64,000 bases of DNA from Anastrepha obliqua (Eukaryota; Arthropoda; Insecta; Diptera; Tephritidae): the NCBI RefSeq assembly GCF_027943255.1, contig NC_072893.1, positions 44,848,001 through 44,912,000 of the forward strand, read 5' to 3'. The translations under genes and the position numbers were made by a program. How positions within the stretch are numbered: the stretch's first letter is position 1; every line of letters starts with the position of its first letter. Shown piece after piece: positions 1-11,130 of this stretch. The notes beneath the pieces are model-generated. The model worked only from the letters and a program-made list of their open reading frames with translations, made no database searches and was not told the DNA's origin.

Positions 1-224
1 AACATAACATAACATAACATAACATAACATAACATAACATAACATAACATAACATAACATAACATAACATAACATAACATAACATAACATAACATAACAT
101 AACATAACATAACATAACATAACATTACATAACATAACATAACACAACATAACATAACATAACATAACATAACATAACATAACATAACATAAGATTACAT
201 AACATAACATAACATAACATAACA
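1..224. repeat. (AACAT)n pentanucleotide microsatellite
   Basis: The first ~224 bases are an almost uninterrupted array of the 5-mer AACAT, with isolated substitutions near 125, 146 and 193. The window starts inside the array, so its full length is unknown. It is a simple satellite-type tract; Diptera lack TTAGG telomere arrays, and nothing here marks it as telomeric. Confidence 0.97.
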
Positions 225-735
225 AATTACCCCGTATTAAAGCACTTATCAACAGCTTTCATTTGATACCCATATTGTACATACACAACCAAAGGTTACC
301 CGGGTGCACGTTTTGACCTATATCACGAGACCCCAGTCACGGAGCGGCATGAAAAATACTCTGTACTAAAGCATTCACGAACAGCTTTCATTTGATACCC
401 ATATTGTACAAACACATTCTAGGGTCCACGTTTTGGTCTCTATCTCGAGACCCTAGTCACGGAGCGGCATGAAAAATACTCTGGACTAAAGCATTCACCA
501 ACAGCTTCCATTTGATACCTATATTGTACATACACATCCGAAGGTTACCCGGGTCCACGTTTTGACCTATATCTCGAGCCCTATTTCCAAAATAAAATAT
601 AATCCATGTTACTCGTGGAGGATGTAGATTTCGAATGGTGGAAGAATTTTTAAAATCGGTCCAGTAGTTTTTGAGCCTCTTCATTACAAACAAACAAAGT
701 TTTCCTCTTTATAATATAATATTAGTATAGACAAC
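225..735. repeat. Tandem 120-129 bp repeat with non-LTR-like tail
   Basis: Three successive copies begin with AACAGCTTTCATTTGATACC-like sequence at 251, 380 and 500, giving periods of 129 and 120 bp. The third copy is incomplete and runs into a unique tail near 600. That tail has a phrase (AATCGGTCCAGTAGTTTTTG) and a run of ACAAACAAACAAA followed by TATAATATAATATTAGTATAG. From memory such ends are common on insect non-autonomous elements, so this may be the 3' end of a mobile element whose body carries the tandem repeats. The element class is not established. Confidence 0.6.
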
Positions 736-1064
736 ATATCTTATAAGGTATATGGTAAATATTACCATACATTTTTTCCTTCATATATAATAAAAAAATT
801 AATAATAATAACATTAAAACAACAGGTATTATTAACAAACTTGGTTTTATTTTAAATTCTTCAAGTGAATCAAATTAATAATAATCAATAAGAAGGCATA
901 TGCAAATACAAATACGTGAATTTATATATGTACATATGCGCATATACATACATATATACGCTCACTTAAGTAGGAGAGAGCAAGATGTCGAACGTTGCCG
1001 TTCGTTTGCTTTGTTTGCTTTGTCGTTCGTTCCGTGCTTTCGCTTGCAGTTCATTCGATGCAAT

Positions 1065-1296
1065 GAGCAAGGTAACTACATATGAGCAAGGTAACACTAA
1101 TGAGCAAGGTAACACTAAAGAGCAAGGTAACACTAAAGAGCAAGGTAACACTAAAGAGCAAGGTAACACTAAAGAGCAAGGTAACACTAATGAGCAAGGT
1201 AACACTAAAGAGCAAGGTAACACTAATGAGCAAGGTAACTACATATGAGCAAGGTAACACTAATATGAGCAAGGTAACACTAATGAGCAAGGTAAC
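1065..1296. repeat. 18-bp minisatellite, 13 copies of GAGCAAGGTAAC core
   Basis: Thirteen copies of the core GAGCAAGGTAAC occur, mostly every 18 bp. Because 18 is a multiple of three, several frames stay open and give artificial repeats such as EQGNTK on plus and VTLL-type repeats on minus. Copies differ mainly by TAAT/TAAA linkers, and two carry a TACATAT linker. I do not believe it is a coding repeat: there is no codon-position bias and no recognisable protein on either side. Each core contains CAAG|GTAAC, which resembles an insect 5' splice site. Confidence 0.9.
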
Positions 1297-1299
1297 GAC

Positions 1300-2099
1300 A
1301 CATTTTTTCGTGCGTGCAGCCTGTTAAATCGAATTATAAGACGTTATCACGTCAAAAAAGCTTGGACTAATATATTGCAAGTATAATTACTAAAATAATA
1401 TTTAATTCCAATTTATAATAAATCTTTTCTTTTAATGCACACGGGTTTTCGATTGCCCCAAATGCATTATTATTATTAATTGCTACCAGCTTTGGGCTTA
1501 ATGTTGTCTACTTTTCGCTTTCGTCTTAATTTGAGTCCAATTCGTCAATTTCAAAAAGGGTTACGTCGTTTAGGGTATCCCCTGCGGCGCGGTCCTTGTG
1601 GGTTCTAATTCAGCGTCATTCTACTTGTGTCAGTCGCTGGCTTGCGCCCTGGTAAATCCATTTCCATTTTCACTGTCGTTGTGTTTAATAGTTTTTGTCT
1701 GCTTAGGTGAAGTAGATATTCGTTCGAAATCCAATTGTCGAGCCACCAGACATGGAGAATGGGTCTAGGACATTGGTTCACAAATCTTTGACACCTCCGC
1801 ATTACAGATACAGACGCCAACCATGTTTTATATTCATACAGTAGGGCGGATTTAACATTCGATTAGAAATTCGTAGCTTCTTTTGCGGTGACCACACGGA
1901 AACCAAATATTTTTGAGACCGACTTCAATATCGCCTTTTGCTCCACCATCCAATGTGATTTGGTTTCCTAGATAGGTGCAGCTTTACGGTAGGTGGTCAA
2001 GGGGATTCCAATACTCCGCTTTCGCGGCATCAATATCGCTTTTGCTCCACCATCCGATGTGATTTGGTTTCCTCGATAGGTGAAGCTTTACCGTAGGTG
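1300..2099 (-). other. Degraded sequence with ~90-100 bp local duplication
   Basis: No gene is supported. A phrase containing CTCCACCATCCAATGTGATT near 1940 recurs near 2048, each time followed by TTGGTTTCCT and a TAGGTGG phrase, so a segment of about 100 bp has been duplicated in tandem. It lies just 3' of (below, on minus) the RNase H-like remnant that follows and may be the decayed C-terminal end of that retrotransposon. A 71-codon open frame at 1605-1820 on minus has no recognisable similarity. Confidence 0.35.
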
Positions 2100-3150
2100 G
2101 TCAATACTCTGTTTTCGCTGTGAAACTACCTCACAGTTCCCTGGTTTAGCCAATCTATGCATCTCGCAGTTTTTCGCAATGTTACTATGATCAGTCAGGC
2201 ATTCCCTCACCAATTTCACTGTCTTTGAACCCAGAACCCTAATTACCGCTTCACTGCCAGAGTAAATATTTAGTTTCCTTGTTCGCGGCTACCTCTTCTG
2301 GGAACACACTACAGTGGTTCGATAGCCTGAAATTGAGTCTGTTGGGAGCACCTTGTGAATACTTCTCCGCCAACCCTTCTTTCTAACTTCAAGCCATCGG
2401 TGTACAAGTTCACAAGGCTCTGTCTCTATGATGTTGAATGTGAGTTCAGAATGCTTCGCTTGGATTCAGCGAAGGTGTAAATCCTAGTACCTCATTTAAC
2501 ATGATGTTAAGCGCTGAGTAGGAGTACTTCGAGCCGCCCCACTGATTCCAATAAGTGTAGAACTTTGCACTCTTTCCAGCTTTTTTACCGTTGCCATCCT
2601 CTTTAGTGAGTTCCAATAGCTCCATACAATCGAATTGGCTTGGTAATGGTATTATAGAGCCACACTACAATTCGGCGCCCCATCTTTTGCCAAGAGCGCT
2701 CTTGCATCCATAAATGGTCTTTCCCTGTTCCTCTCCCTAATGTTGGGCTTCCACATTAACTTTCTGTCAAGGATTTCCTAGATATTTTACCTTATCAGAA
2801 AGCACTAACGGAGTGCCCTCTATTGAGAGGAGTTGAGCTCTGGGTATTTTATATTTCCTCTTAAATAGTACGAGCTCCATATTCAGAGGATTTATCTATA
2901 GGTCGCAATCCGCCGCCCAACTAACAACTGATTTTAAAAATACCTGCATCAAATCGTACAGATTTTCTACAAAATTTCCTCTAACAATTAGTGTCATATT
3001 ATCCCCGCTAGCAATCACCCGGCAGCCCCTTGTCATCAGCTCCTCCAGCAAGTCATTGATATCGACAATCCAGAGAAGAGGTATCTGACCTTGCGGAGTG
3101 CCCCTACTCACCTGCCGGTGGAGAGAGACGCCACGTAACTCTGCCACGAC
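2100..3150 (-). pseudogene. R1/LOA-like non-LTR retrotransposon: RT end and RNase H remnant
   Basis: Reading on minus from 3147, the translation shows the reverse transcriptase turn motif RGTPQGQ followed by a DLLEEL/GCRVIA segment and the catalytic-loop region. The expected YADD-type box is degraded (ASGDN). After frameshifts near 2880 come thumb-like sequence (RERN, a KLERVQS segment) at 2560-2760 and RNase H signatures at 2250-2420: LYTDG (first Asp intact) and YSGSEAV, where the usual YSDSEA has Asp replaced by Gly. The order RT then RNase H fits R1/LOA/I-group elements. Many stops and frameshifts make it non-functional. The 5' end, including the endonuclease, is absent. The exact clade is uncertain. 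Confidence 0.7.
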
Positions 3151-3164
3151 TATTCTGTTTTTGG

Positions 3165-3400
3165 TAGGGGTTTAAAATGCCTTCGCCGACCGTATTTCGG
3201 CTGTCCTCGCGTTCAAGCATTTTGCTGATTATGTTGGTCGGCGCGATGTCCCCAACCTGAGCCCTCAGAACATTTCTTTTTCCGTGCCATCTGCCGCAAC
3301 TAAATGTGTGTTCGGTGCCATAGTTGGGTGCTTCGCAGTATATGCATCTCGGGCCGCTTACCTTACCAATGCGGTATAGTTATTTCCGGTTTTGTCCGAG
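3165..3400 (-). pseudogene. R1/LOA-like C-terminal zinc-finger fragment
   Basis: On minus the segment translates as a C-x2-C-x7-H-x4-C-like pattern (IYCEAP, then EHTFS, then CGRWHGKR), followed by GDIAPTNIISKMLER. This is the zinc-finger tail that ends R1/LOA-type retrotransposon polyproteins. It lies upstream, in reading direction, of the RT/RNase H remnant, whereas in an intact element it follows RNase H. Either two truncated copies abut or one copy is rearranged. The join near 3150-3165 is worth noting. Confidence 0.6.
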
Positions 3401-4465
3401 GGCCAAGAGGAACTGAGTCATGAAATAGTTCACTTCCTGCAAGTTCCTTTGAGGTTGATCTCATTTGCCTATTGTTGGTATGAATTTCGCCATCCTCTCA
3501 ATCCCTAATTAGTTGAGATAATTTAAAAGAAATATTCTCTAGAATTGTGAATCTTGATTGCAAGTATTATCCGCGCTTATCCTATTAAGTGCATTTGCAT
3601 ACATACATATATATACATACACACATACACTTATGCGATTACATGCACACAAAATATCTATCACCTTAATTTAAACGAAGCGAGATAACTTTCATGAAAA
3701 CCTTTTGTTCTGACCTCCTTATTTTGCATGCAAATGAATTGCAGGTCGGTGTGATAAGTCTAATAGACACTTAGTAATTGCCACATGACCAACTGATAAG
3801 CGAATAAGCGAAGCGAGCAGTGCAACAGCAGTGGCAGCAGCAGCAGCAGCAACAGGGGTAGCCACAATTAACATAACGGAGTAACAATGCGGAAAATATG
3901 CACAAGCAATAAGAAAAAAGCCAAGCCAAACAAGCAACCAACTGCGGTGAGCAAGGCTGAGGGGAGCAATTAAGGGAAACCGCCACTAAGGGGAGGCATG
4001 AATGGGTGAACCAAAGCGACGGGCACAAAGGCGAGCCGCAAAAGCCCATGGGCAAAATGCGTAAAGTGGCAACACGAGTAATTGCAACAACAATAACAAT
4101 AAAACAAAGGCAACAATAACTAGCGCACAGTGCACTGGAAATAACGATAATTCATTTGCGCATGTTGTTCTTGTTCTTGCTATTGTTGTTGTGTTGCTGC
4201 ACTTATATGCGCGACGCTCGTTTAACATTTTAATGAAATTTCGCTAATTACATGCGATTAAAACATGAAGTGCTATGCGATGTGCACACACACACACACT
4301 CGCACTTACTGACATCCCTCTGCATACTTACGCATACAGACATACCTATAAGCAGCAGCGATAAATATCTCTGTGGCAAATATGTGTGTGTGTGTGGGTA
4401 TGTGTTGGTAATGGATGTTGCATTAAGGCTGCCGAAAATTTTCGTTGCATATAATTTGAGAATAT
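3401..4465. other. No gene seen; simple repeats
   Basis: AT-rich sequence with short microsatellites: ATACAT/CACA at about 3598-3632, (CAG)n at about 3833-3853, (CA)n at 4284-4299 and (GT)n at 4382-4397. Open frames here are low-complexity products of these repeats or codon-poor. Some of this may be host intergenic or intronic DNA. Confidence 0.6.
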
Positions 4466-4720
4466 CCTGCGGAAGATTCTTGCACCTTTGCACGTTGGTG
4501 ACAAACGCTTCGGCTCTGACAGTATTCGATGCCTTACCAGCTGTTGGTGGCAGAGGAGGAGGAGGCAGGCCGCCTCTGCGCTGGAAAGATCGGGTGGAAA
4601 AGGACTTGGCTTCACTTGGTGTGTCCAACTGGCGCCGGTTAGCACGAGGACGAAATGACTGGCGCGCTTTGTTAAACGTGGCTAAAATCGCGTAAGCGGT
4701 TATCGCGCGAATCAAGAAGA
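4466..4720 (+). pseudogene. RTE-like retrotransposon C-terminal fragment
   Basis: The plus-strand translation reads ILRRFLHLCTLV, then jumps to a VFDALPAVGGRGGGGRPPLR tail, then WKDRVEKDLASLGVSNWRR and RRNDWRALL-like sequence ending at a stop near 4695. The same C-terminal block, including the RGRPPxRWKD signature, appears at 51.2-51.5 kb (minus) and 62.8-63.0 kb (plus). In insects this block closes the polyprotein of an RTE-like (clade uncertain) non-LTR element. The YRRRWN...VVRMDT part present at 51.4 kb is missing, so this is an internally deleted, 5'-truncated copy. Confidence 0.7.
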
Positions 4721-5969
4721 GGAAGAGTTTGCGAAAATCCTCCAGCCGAGTGCCCAGCGTACATGGTTCGAAAATATTGCTTGGCGATTATGATTCCCAG
4801 GCTTGCATCGCAAGTATTTTTTTGTTGAGATTTGCCAATAAGTGCACTTGCTTTTGGTAAATGAAATTGAGTTGCCACTATGTTGAAATGTTATAAGAAA
4901 TTTTTCAACATTTCTAAATCTGCTATTTTAGTGGCGCATCCTATATTAGCACGTGCATGTGTGTGTGTTAAATGCATGCGCACTTCAGCCTTGCCAGTGG
5001 CAGATAATTCTTTGCAAAAACACATTTTCACTGTTTATTTACTTTCTTATCGCGGATACAAAACCCCTCGAACGTTATGCTCCACCTACGCGCTACCGTT
5101 TTTCCAACCCAACTCTGGCTGCAACTTTAAATGCACCACTGCAAAGACATTAAAAATAAAATAAAAGAATATGACGATTACGTACAACAACAAAAAGTTT
5201 AAATTAAAATGAAATACGTGACTAAAATGCAAATTTTGGCCAAGTCGGCAGCGCTCTCCCCGAGGTGCTGCCCACTTCGCGCTCTACAATTTTCGAAAAC
5301 AACAACAGCAACTATTCGTTTTACCAAAGAAATGTGAATATAATTAAAAGGCGCAACGAATTTCTTATCTTTGCCGCATTAAGTGTGGCTTTTGTGACAA
5401 TTTGCAACAAGCCGTGCGCATACACCAACACAGCCACATGGCTTAGCGGCGCCTACGCTCATTGTCGCTGTGGCAAATGCAAAGTAAGGAAAATTTACCA
5501 CATAAAACTTGCCGCAATGCACAAAAGGCCTCCAAAGGCGGCATACGACTTGGTTAGAGATTATTTGCAAATGCATTTGACTTGGTTTTATTTGTACTAA
5601 AAATTTCTTTTAGCTGAATTACTCGCTATTTAATTGCACCGAGTAGATAGCAAAGCAGCCTCTTTGCGGGAATTTGACAAATTAGTAAAATGGTGCGATA
5701 TTCACGCATAGCAGTTAGCTGGCTGATATAAAGCTGACCTTGCGGTAATGCAGTGGAGTTCAAGCGGTTGCACATACATACATACATATATGTATTTATC
5801 TTCATTTAGTTCGTTTTAGTGTCTGCGCGTATAAAAAGTAGAAATTTTCATCGAAAGAGCATCACTCAAAAATCGCCCATTTTAACACTTTTCAGACAGT
5901 TGGAAAACCGGCAAGCAGGTCGTAGATGGCTTGGGTGGTTTGTGCATAGCATTAATTTTGTTATGGGGT
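4721..5969. other. No gene recognised
   Basis: Mixed AT-rich sequence. An open frame of 111 codons at 5265-5600 (plus) and a 94-codon frame at 4880-5164 (plus) show no motif I recognise and no clear codon bias. A short ACATACATACATATATG run lies near 5772-5792. Host non-coding DNA is the simplest reading. Confidence 0.5.
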
Positions 5970-6842
5970 TGCCACCTGCTTGTATTTTAAAGAGGTAGCT
6001 TACCAAAAAATATTTATTTTTATGCATAAACAAATTTTATGTACATCCATTTCAAAAACAATATTTTTGAAAGCGTTGCCACATCTGAATTTTATTGAAA
6101 AAACAGTAAGTTATTACAAATTTCACTAAATATTGAAATATTGGTATCAAATGGAAAAGCTCTAATAGAACATATCACATATTTTTTTAGTGTTGCCACA
6201 TTATTTTTATTATAAAAATAGGAGCTTATGACATATTTCATTTGAATAGTTATTAAAATATGCGTACCAGCTACAGGGGCATTAAAAAACTTTCATAAAA
6301 AATTTGTTTGTCTAGTGTTGCCACACGATTTTTATTGCATTAATAGGAACTTATGACACATTTCATTTGAATAGTTATTAAAATATGCATATCAGATAAA
6401 GGTGTTTAAAAACTGCCTTAATAAAAAATATTTTTGTCTAGAGTTGCCACATGATTTTTATTGCAAAAATAAGAACTTACGACACATTTCATTGGAGTAG
6501 TTACTAAAATATGCATACCCACTACAGGGGCTTAAAAAAGCTTTAAGAACACCTATTTTTGTCTAGTGTTGCCACATGATTTGTATTGCAGAAATAGGAA
6601 CTATGACACATTTCATTTGAATATTTTCGATTTTTTTCAGCCCTAACTTTCTATACTACAGTTGAAAAAGCTTCTCCCATTGTAGCACCTGCCAGAATGA
6701 CAAGCCTACAGAATAATAATTAGTTTAACTTTTTCTTTTCAAATGTCCTGAAGAGCCACAATCTTGTTGACAAGCCACCTATCTTACTTTGGTGCCACAC
6801 TACTACAAAAAAATATGTAAAAAAAATATTTTTTGTATACTA

Positions 6843-7732
6843 CAGGGTGGGCCATATAACGTTTGCTTTTTGAACCACCTATTTTTTTGAGAATGGTAAC
6901 ACAAATGACATGTCGAATGTGTTCATAATTTACTTAAAGGTTTGACATTTACGAAATGGGACACTATACGCTTGAACAAAATTGGGAAATTCTGAAAACC
7001 TTTTTCCAAAGTGGTGAGTCTTCTTCTTCTTTTTGGATTTTCACATCGGTGGCTACGTCAATAAGCAAAATTGTCGGATTTGGGGCTCAGAAAATCCACA
7101 CGTTACTGTAGAGAAGCAAATGCATCCACAACGAGTCCCTGTTTGGTGCGGTTTTTGGACTGGCGGCATCATCGGGCCATTTTTTTCGAAAATGAGCGAG
7201 GAGCCGCGGTTACAGTAAATGGCGAGCGTTACCGTGACATGCTCAACGAGTTGTTTCCAAAAATTGAAGAGGACGACATGGACGACATTTGGTTTCAACA
7301 GGATGGCGCAACTTGTCACACTACCAAAGTTACACTCGAACTTTTGGCAATCGTTTTTGAAAACCGAATAATCAGTCGAAATTCCGATATCAATTGGCCG
7401 CCACGGAGCTGTGATTTAAGCCCGTTGAACAATTTTTTGTGGGGAGCCGTTAAGGACAAATGCTATGCGAACCATCCAGAGACGATTGATGCTTTAAAAC
7501 ACGAAATCGAAGTTGCCATTCATGAAATTGAAACAATAGAAAATGTGCTTAAAAATTGGGTTGATCGAATGACCTACTGTAAAGCCAATCGTGGCAGTCA
7601 TTTGAACGATTTTTTTTTCATTCATAAATGACAATGTTCAATGTTCAAATTAAAAAAAAAAAGTTTGAAAAAATATTGATTAGTTTTTTTTTATAGCCGA
7701 TTCAAAAAGCAAGTTTTACATGGCCCATCTTA
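6843..7732 (+). mobile_element. Rosa-type (D,D41D) mariner, internally deleted
   Basis: Terminal inverted repeats of about 30 bp frame the element: GGGTGGGCCATATAACGTTT at the left and the complement of AAACTTGCTTTTTGAA-type sequence at the right. Each is flanked by TA (6841-6842 and 7733-7734), the Tc1/mariner target duplication. At 890 bp it is about 400 bp shorter than the full-length rosa-type copy at 34.3 kb, because the middle of the transposase is missing. It sits inside the ~120-bp tandem array. Confidence 0.9.
6956..7631 (+). pseudogene. Rosa-type mariner transposase, dead copy
   Basis: It starts MGHYTLEQNWEILK (first helix of the paired-type DNA-binding region) and after about 20 codons jumps by deletion to the catalytic core (GGYVNKQNCRIW). 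The SDEAHF block that carries the first catalytic Asp is lost. A frameshift near 7190 separates the GGIIGPFF segment from AVTVNGERYRDML. The second Asp is present in WFQQDGATCHT. The third, 42 residues on, is Asn (SPLNNFLWG where the family has PLDxFLWG). Deletion, frameshift and the Asp-to-Asn change make it inactive. It ends at 7631. Confidence 0.88.
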
Positions 7733-8000
7733 TATTTGATGGCAATAATAACATACTATAAAATCAAAACGATCGTATTTAAGTTTCCTAAGAAAACAAA
7801 TTCATAAAAAATATCTACCTATAAAAAATGAGTATTTGACCAGACTACAACCTTAAAATATGCATATTAGATAAAGATGTTTCAAAAAACTTTATTAACA
7901 AATATTTTTATCTGGCTAACACGAGAATTATGATTCAGAACGTTTTAATTACAAAATTTTATTTAATGGCGTTGCCACTTATTTTTATTATGCATTTATT

Positions 8001-9789
8001 ATTTAATTCAAATAGTATTAGAATTGCCTTTTAACCTAAAGTCTGTTCACTAAATTCCCTTGCTTTTTTTCTCTCAAAAATGTGTTGCTGTTAAGTGACA
8101 AATACCTTAACTATTTCATTTCATACAGAAGTGATCACGAGAGCACCTGCTAGTACATAAAAAAATGCTTGAACACTTGAAATATTACCAGAAAGTTGAT
8201 TGTGGATGATGTAGGCAGTGCAACAGAATGCAAAAATATCATTTAATGCTGTCTATTTGCATGTTTGTTTACTTGCAGGCGCTTATATGGTATTCAAAAA
8301 TATGTTAGCAAATCAAAAAAATTAAAAAAAAAATCTCTCACTAGGTGGCGCTCAGTACGTGGTTGCTTGAAAAGTTGTATTTTCGGATGTATTTTAAAAT
8401 TTTTTGAAAACATATATTTGCAAAATTTTATCAATCAAAAATAAATTAAACTTATAAACTTTTTACCTCATTTTGTTGAAGAAAATATAACATTTCTTAC
8501 AGTTTAAACATAATGAATATTAGAAAATATTTAGAAAGTAGTTCAACAATTCATAACAATTGTCTTTTAAGGCAAAAAATAAAAATACATATGATTTCAA
8601 AGCGAATTAAATTCTCTTATAGTTCTAGGAGTTGGAGCATCCTTAATCAGAAAATTTTATGATTTCATAAGCTCAGATGAGGAATAATAAAATTAAATTT
8701 CTCGAAAACGAAACTGAGGGAGAGAGTCCTTTTTATATCTACTGTGTTAGGTTAATGCGCAAGACTTTTATAGGATGGAATTGTATCGGTGAAACGTAAA
8801 GAACGCAATGCTAATATGACGGGCATAAGATCGTCTCCAAATATATTGCAGCTCGAACGCACGTGCCTTTGAAAGCCTTAGCAGAGTGTCAATAATAATA
8901 TGAAAAAAACCATATTAGGTTGCATGGTGGGACCAGAAACACATTCTTTACTAAAATCGGTTTGTCGAATTGTCGGTTTCAGGCCCAAGGAAAAATACTC
9001 TTCCTGTGGGTTGATTGAGAATAGCAGCCCCTTATGCTGTCCTTAAAAGTAATAGCTTTAATAGCTTTCTGTGAAAATATTTCATGCCCACCAATCGTCA
9101 TCCTCATAATCGTAATTTATTTTCTGCCCTTTAAAAATAATTTTGAATCCTTCCATTTAAAGTATTTATGCAGTTTATCAACTCGCAGTATTAACTGTTT
9201 TGATGCATGCCCTTCTATTTGAATATATATGGACTTTGTCATTCACAAATCAGCGTTGCAATGTTGCACTCACCCATTGGCACGCATTCTTAAGCGGCAC
9301 TCATATGCATTAAATATTATCTACACACATACAATACATTTCTTCATTTCAAACAAAAACTTTGATCTCTTACCAATACTCATAAAGCATGCAAGTATTC
9401 ATGTTGCAACATCATGAGTGCACTGTTTACGCCCAAAGGCTCAATTATATTTCAATGCGCTTAAATAATATAAATTGGAAAATCATATAATATTAAAATA
9501 TAAAATTACGTCTGCATGAATGTGAACATTTTCGGTATTGTAATAATATAATAAATGTAAATACAATAACTATAATAGTATCGCTTTAGTATGACCCACA
9601 AAAATTAATTTATTTTTTCTTCATGCCAACAGCGAAATTTTTTCAATAGTCAATAAATGAGCCCCCTCTTTATTATGGACCCTGAAAAACCTACCTTGAG
9701 AGGGGTTATATAAAAAAGGTTACCACATATTAACAATATATTGTTGAAATAACTTAAAAAAACATTAAAAGCAGCATAATTTTAAACAA
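8001..9789. other. No gene seen
   Basis: AT-rich sequence without a credible reading frame or recognisable transposon. The frames at 9034-9222 and 9229-9417 are about 62 codons each and unremarkable. I see no tRNA-like or long repeat structure. Confidence 0.5.
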
Positions 9790-11130
9790 TAGCATAATGA
9801 TTTTTTTTGTTGCTTCAAATTTCTTAGGCTAAAACTAAAAAATCCAATAAATAATTTAAATTTTTCTTTCTTAAGTTTTTTTTATTTAAAAAACAGTATA
9901 ATAAATTATTTCCTTTGTTTGGTACTAAAAATTTCTTAGGCCAAAACTGAAAACTAATAAATATTTTTGTTTCTTATGTTTTTTTTATTTAAAAAACAGT
10001 ATAATAAATTATTTCCTTTTTTTGGTACTACAAATTTCTTAAGCCAAAAACTAAAAAAACGTGGTAAATATTTTTTTTTTTTTTTAAACTTGAAAAGATT
10101 AATTCTTTTGTTAAATAAAAAATAAGAAACGTTACGTGTTTTTTTAATATTTTTTAACAAATTTCAAAAATATTTAAAAACAATAAAATAAATAATTTGT
10201 TTTATTACTACAAATTTTTAGGCCAAAACTAAAAACACGCGATAATAGATTTGTTTTTTAATTTTTTTTTCAAGCTAACAAAAAGAAGTGAAAAAGATGA
10301 AAAGTGAATTTTTTTAAATTTTAAATACAACATAGAAATTTATATTTCTTGCTTACTAAAAATTTCTTATGCCAAAAATAAAAAAATTCCCACATATTTT
10401 TTTAATAGATGCAAACAAATTAGTTCTTTCGTTAAATAAAAAATGAAAAAGTGATGAACATTTTGGGTTTTTTTAACATTTTATTAATATAAAATATATT
10501 TGAAAACAACCTAATATTTTCTTCTTTTATTATTAAACATTTCTTAGGCCAAAACAAAAAAACGTGATAAATATTTTTGCTTTGTAATTTTTTAAATTTA
10601 AAAACCTACATAATTGATTTTTTTTCCAATAAAAATAAAAAAAAGTTTTGGTTTCTAGTTTTTAAAAACTAAAAAAAATGTAATTCGTTTGCTTATTGAA
10701 AAATAAGAAAAAACGTGATAATATTTTTTTTTTCCTAATTTAAAAAACATTTGAAAACAACATAACTATGTTTTTTTGTTATTACAAATTCTTAGGCCAA
10801 AAATTAAAATATTTTGGTTTTCAGTTTTTTTGTAATTGAAAAACGAGATAGTAATTTTTTTTCTTACAACAAATTTCCTACACTAAAAATAAAAAATCGA
10901 GGCAAAATGTTTTTTGGTTTTTTAAATTGTTTTTTAATTTAAAAAGCTTTGCAAAACATTTTAAAATTTTATTTTCTTGTTCTCGAGTTCAAAAAAAAAA
11001 AAAAAAAAAAAACGATAAATATACTTCTTAGTTTCAATAATTTTTTTTAACTTTAAAAGCATTTAAAACTAATTCCCTTTTATTACAATTTTTTAGGCGA
11101 AAACAAAAAAGGAAGCGTTTTTATTATTCC
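9790..11130. repeat. Eroded AT-rich satellite-like array
   Basis: The motif AATTTCTTAGGCCAAAACTA, with variants, recurs near 9818, 9928, 10030, 10209, 10355, 10533, 10786, 10868 and 11085. Between copies lie long T-runs followed by A-runs and AAACRYGATAAATATTTTT-like sequence. Spacing ranges from about 85 to 250 bp, as expected for an old tandem array with indels. A pure A22 tract lies at 10991-11012. No reading frame crosses the region. Confidence 0.75.

Larger units (their letters stand above)
5970..8000. repeat. Diverged ~115-125 bp tandem array, split by a mariner
   Basis: A unit containing TGTTGCCACA(T/C)GATTTTTATTG, then AACTTATGACACATTTCATTTGA and AAAATATGCATA, recurs near 6070, 6190, 6315, 6435 and 6565. 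After the mariner at 6843-7732 the same motifs return (AAATATGCATATTAGAT near 7856, GCGTTGCCACTTATTTTTATT near 7970). The array therefore existed before the mariner inserted. It behaves like a small, decaying local satellite or the internal repeats of an unidentified element. Confidence 0.75.

Noticed and set aside
1..224. Telomere or CRISPR-like array
   Set aside because: A pure 5-bp repeat without spacers in a dipteran-like genome; Diptera lack TTAGG-type telomeres and this is not near any telomeric element I can identify.
985..1248. Open frame with EQGNTK repeats as a repetitive protein
   Set aside because: The 18-bp unit keeps several frames open on both strands, so openness has no coding meaning; no start context or conserved flank.
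4252..4695. 147-codon plus frame as one gene
   Set aside because: The first half is translation of CA/GT repeats; only the last ~60 codons are meaningful, and they are an RTE-like fragment.
5265..5600. 111-codon frame as a small secreted or membrane protein
   Set aside because: One hydrophobic stretch but no signal peptide at the start and no recognisable similarity; codon use looks random.
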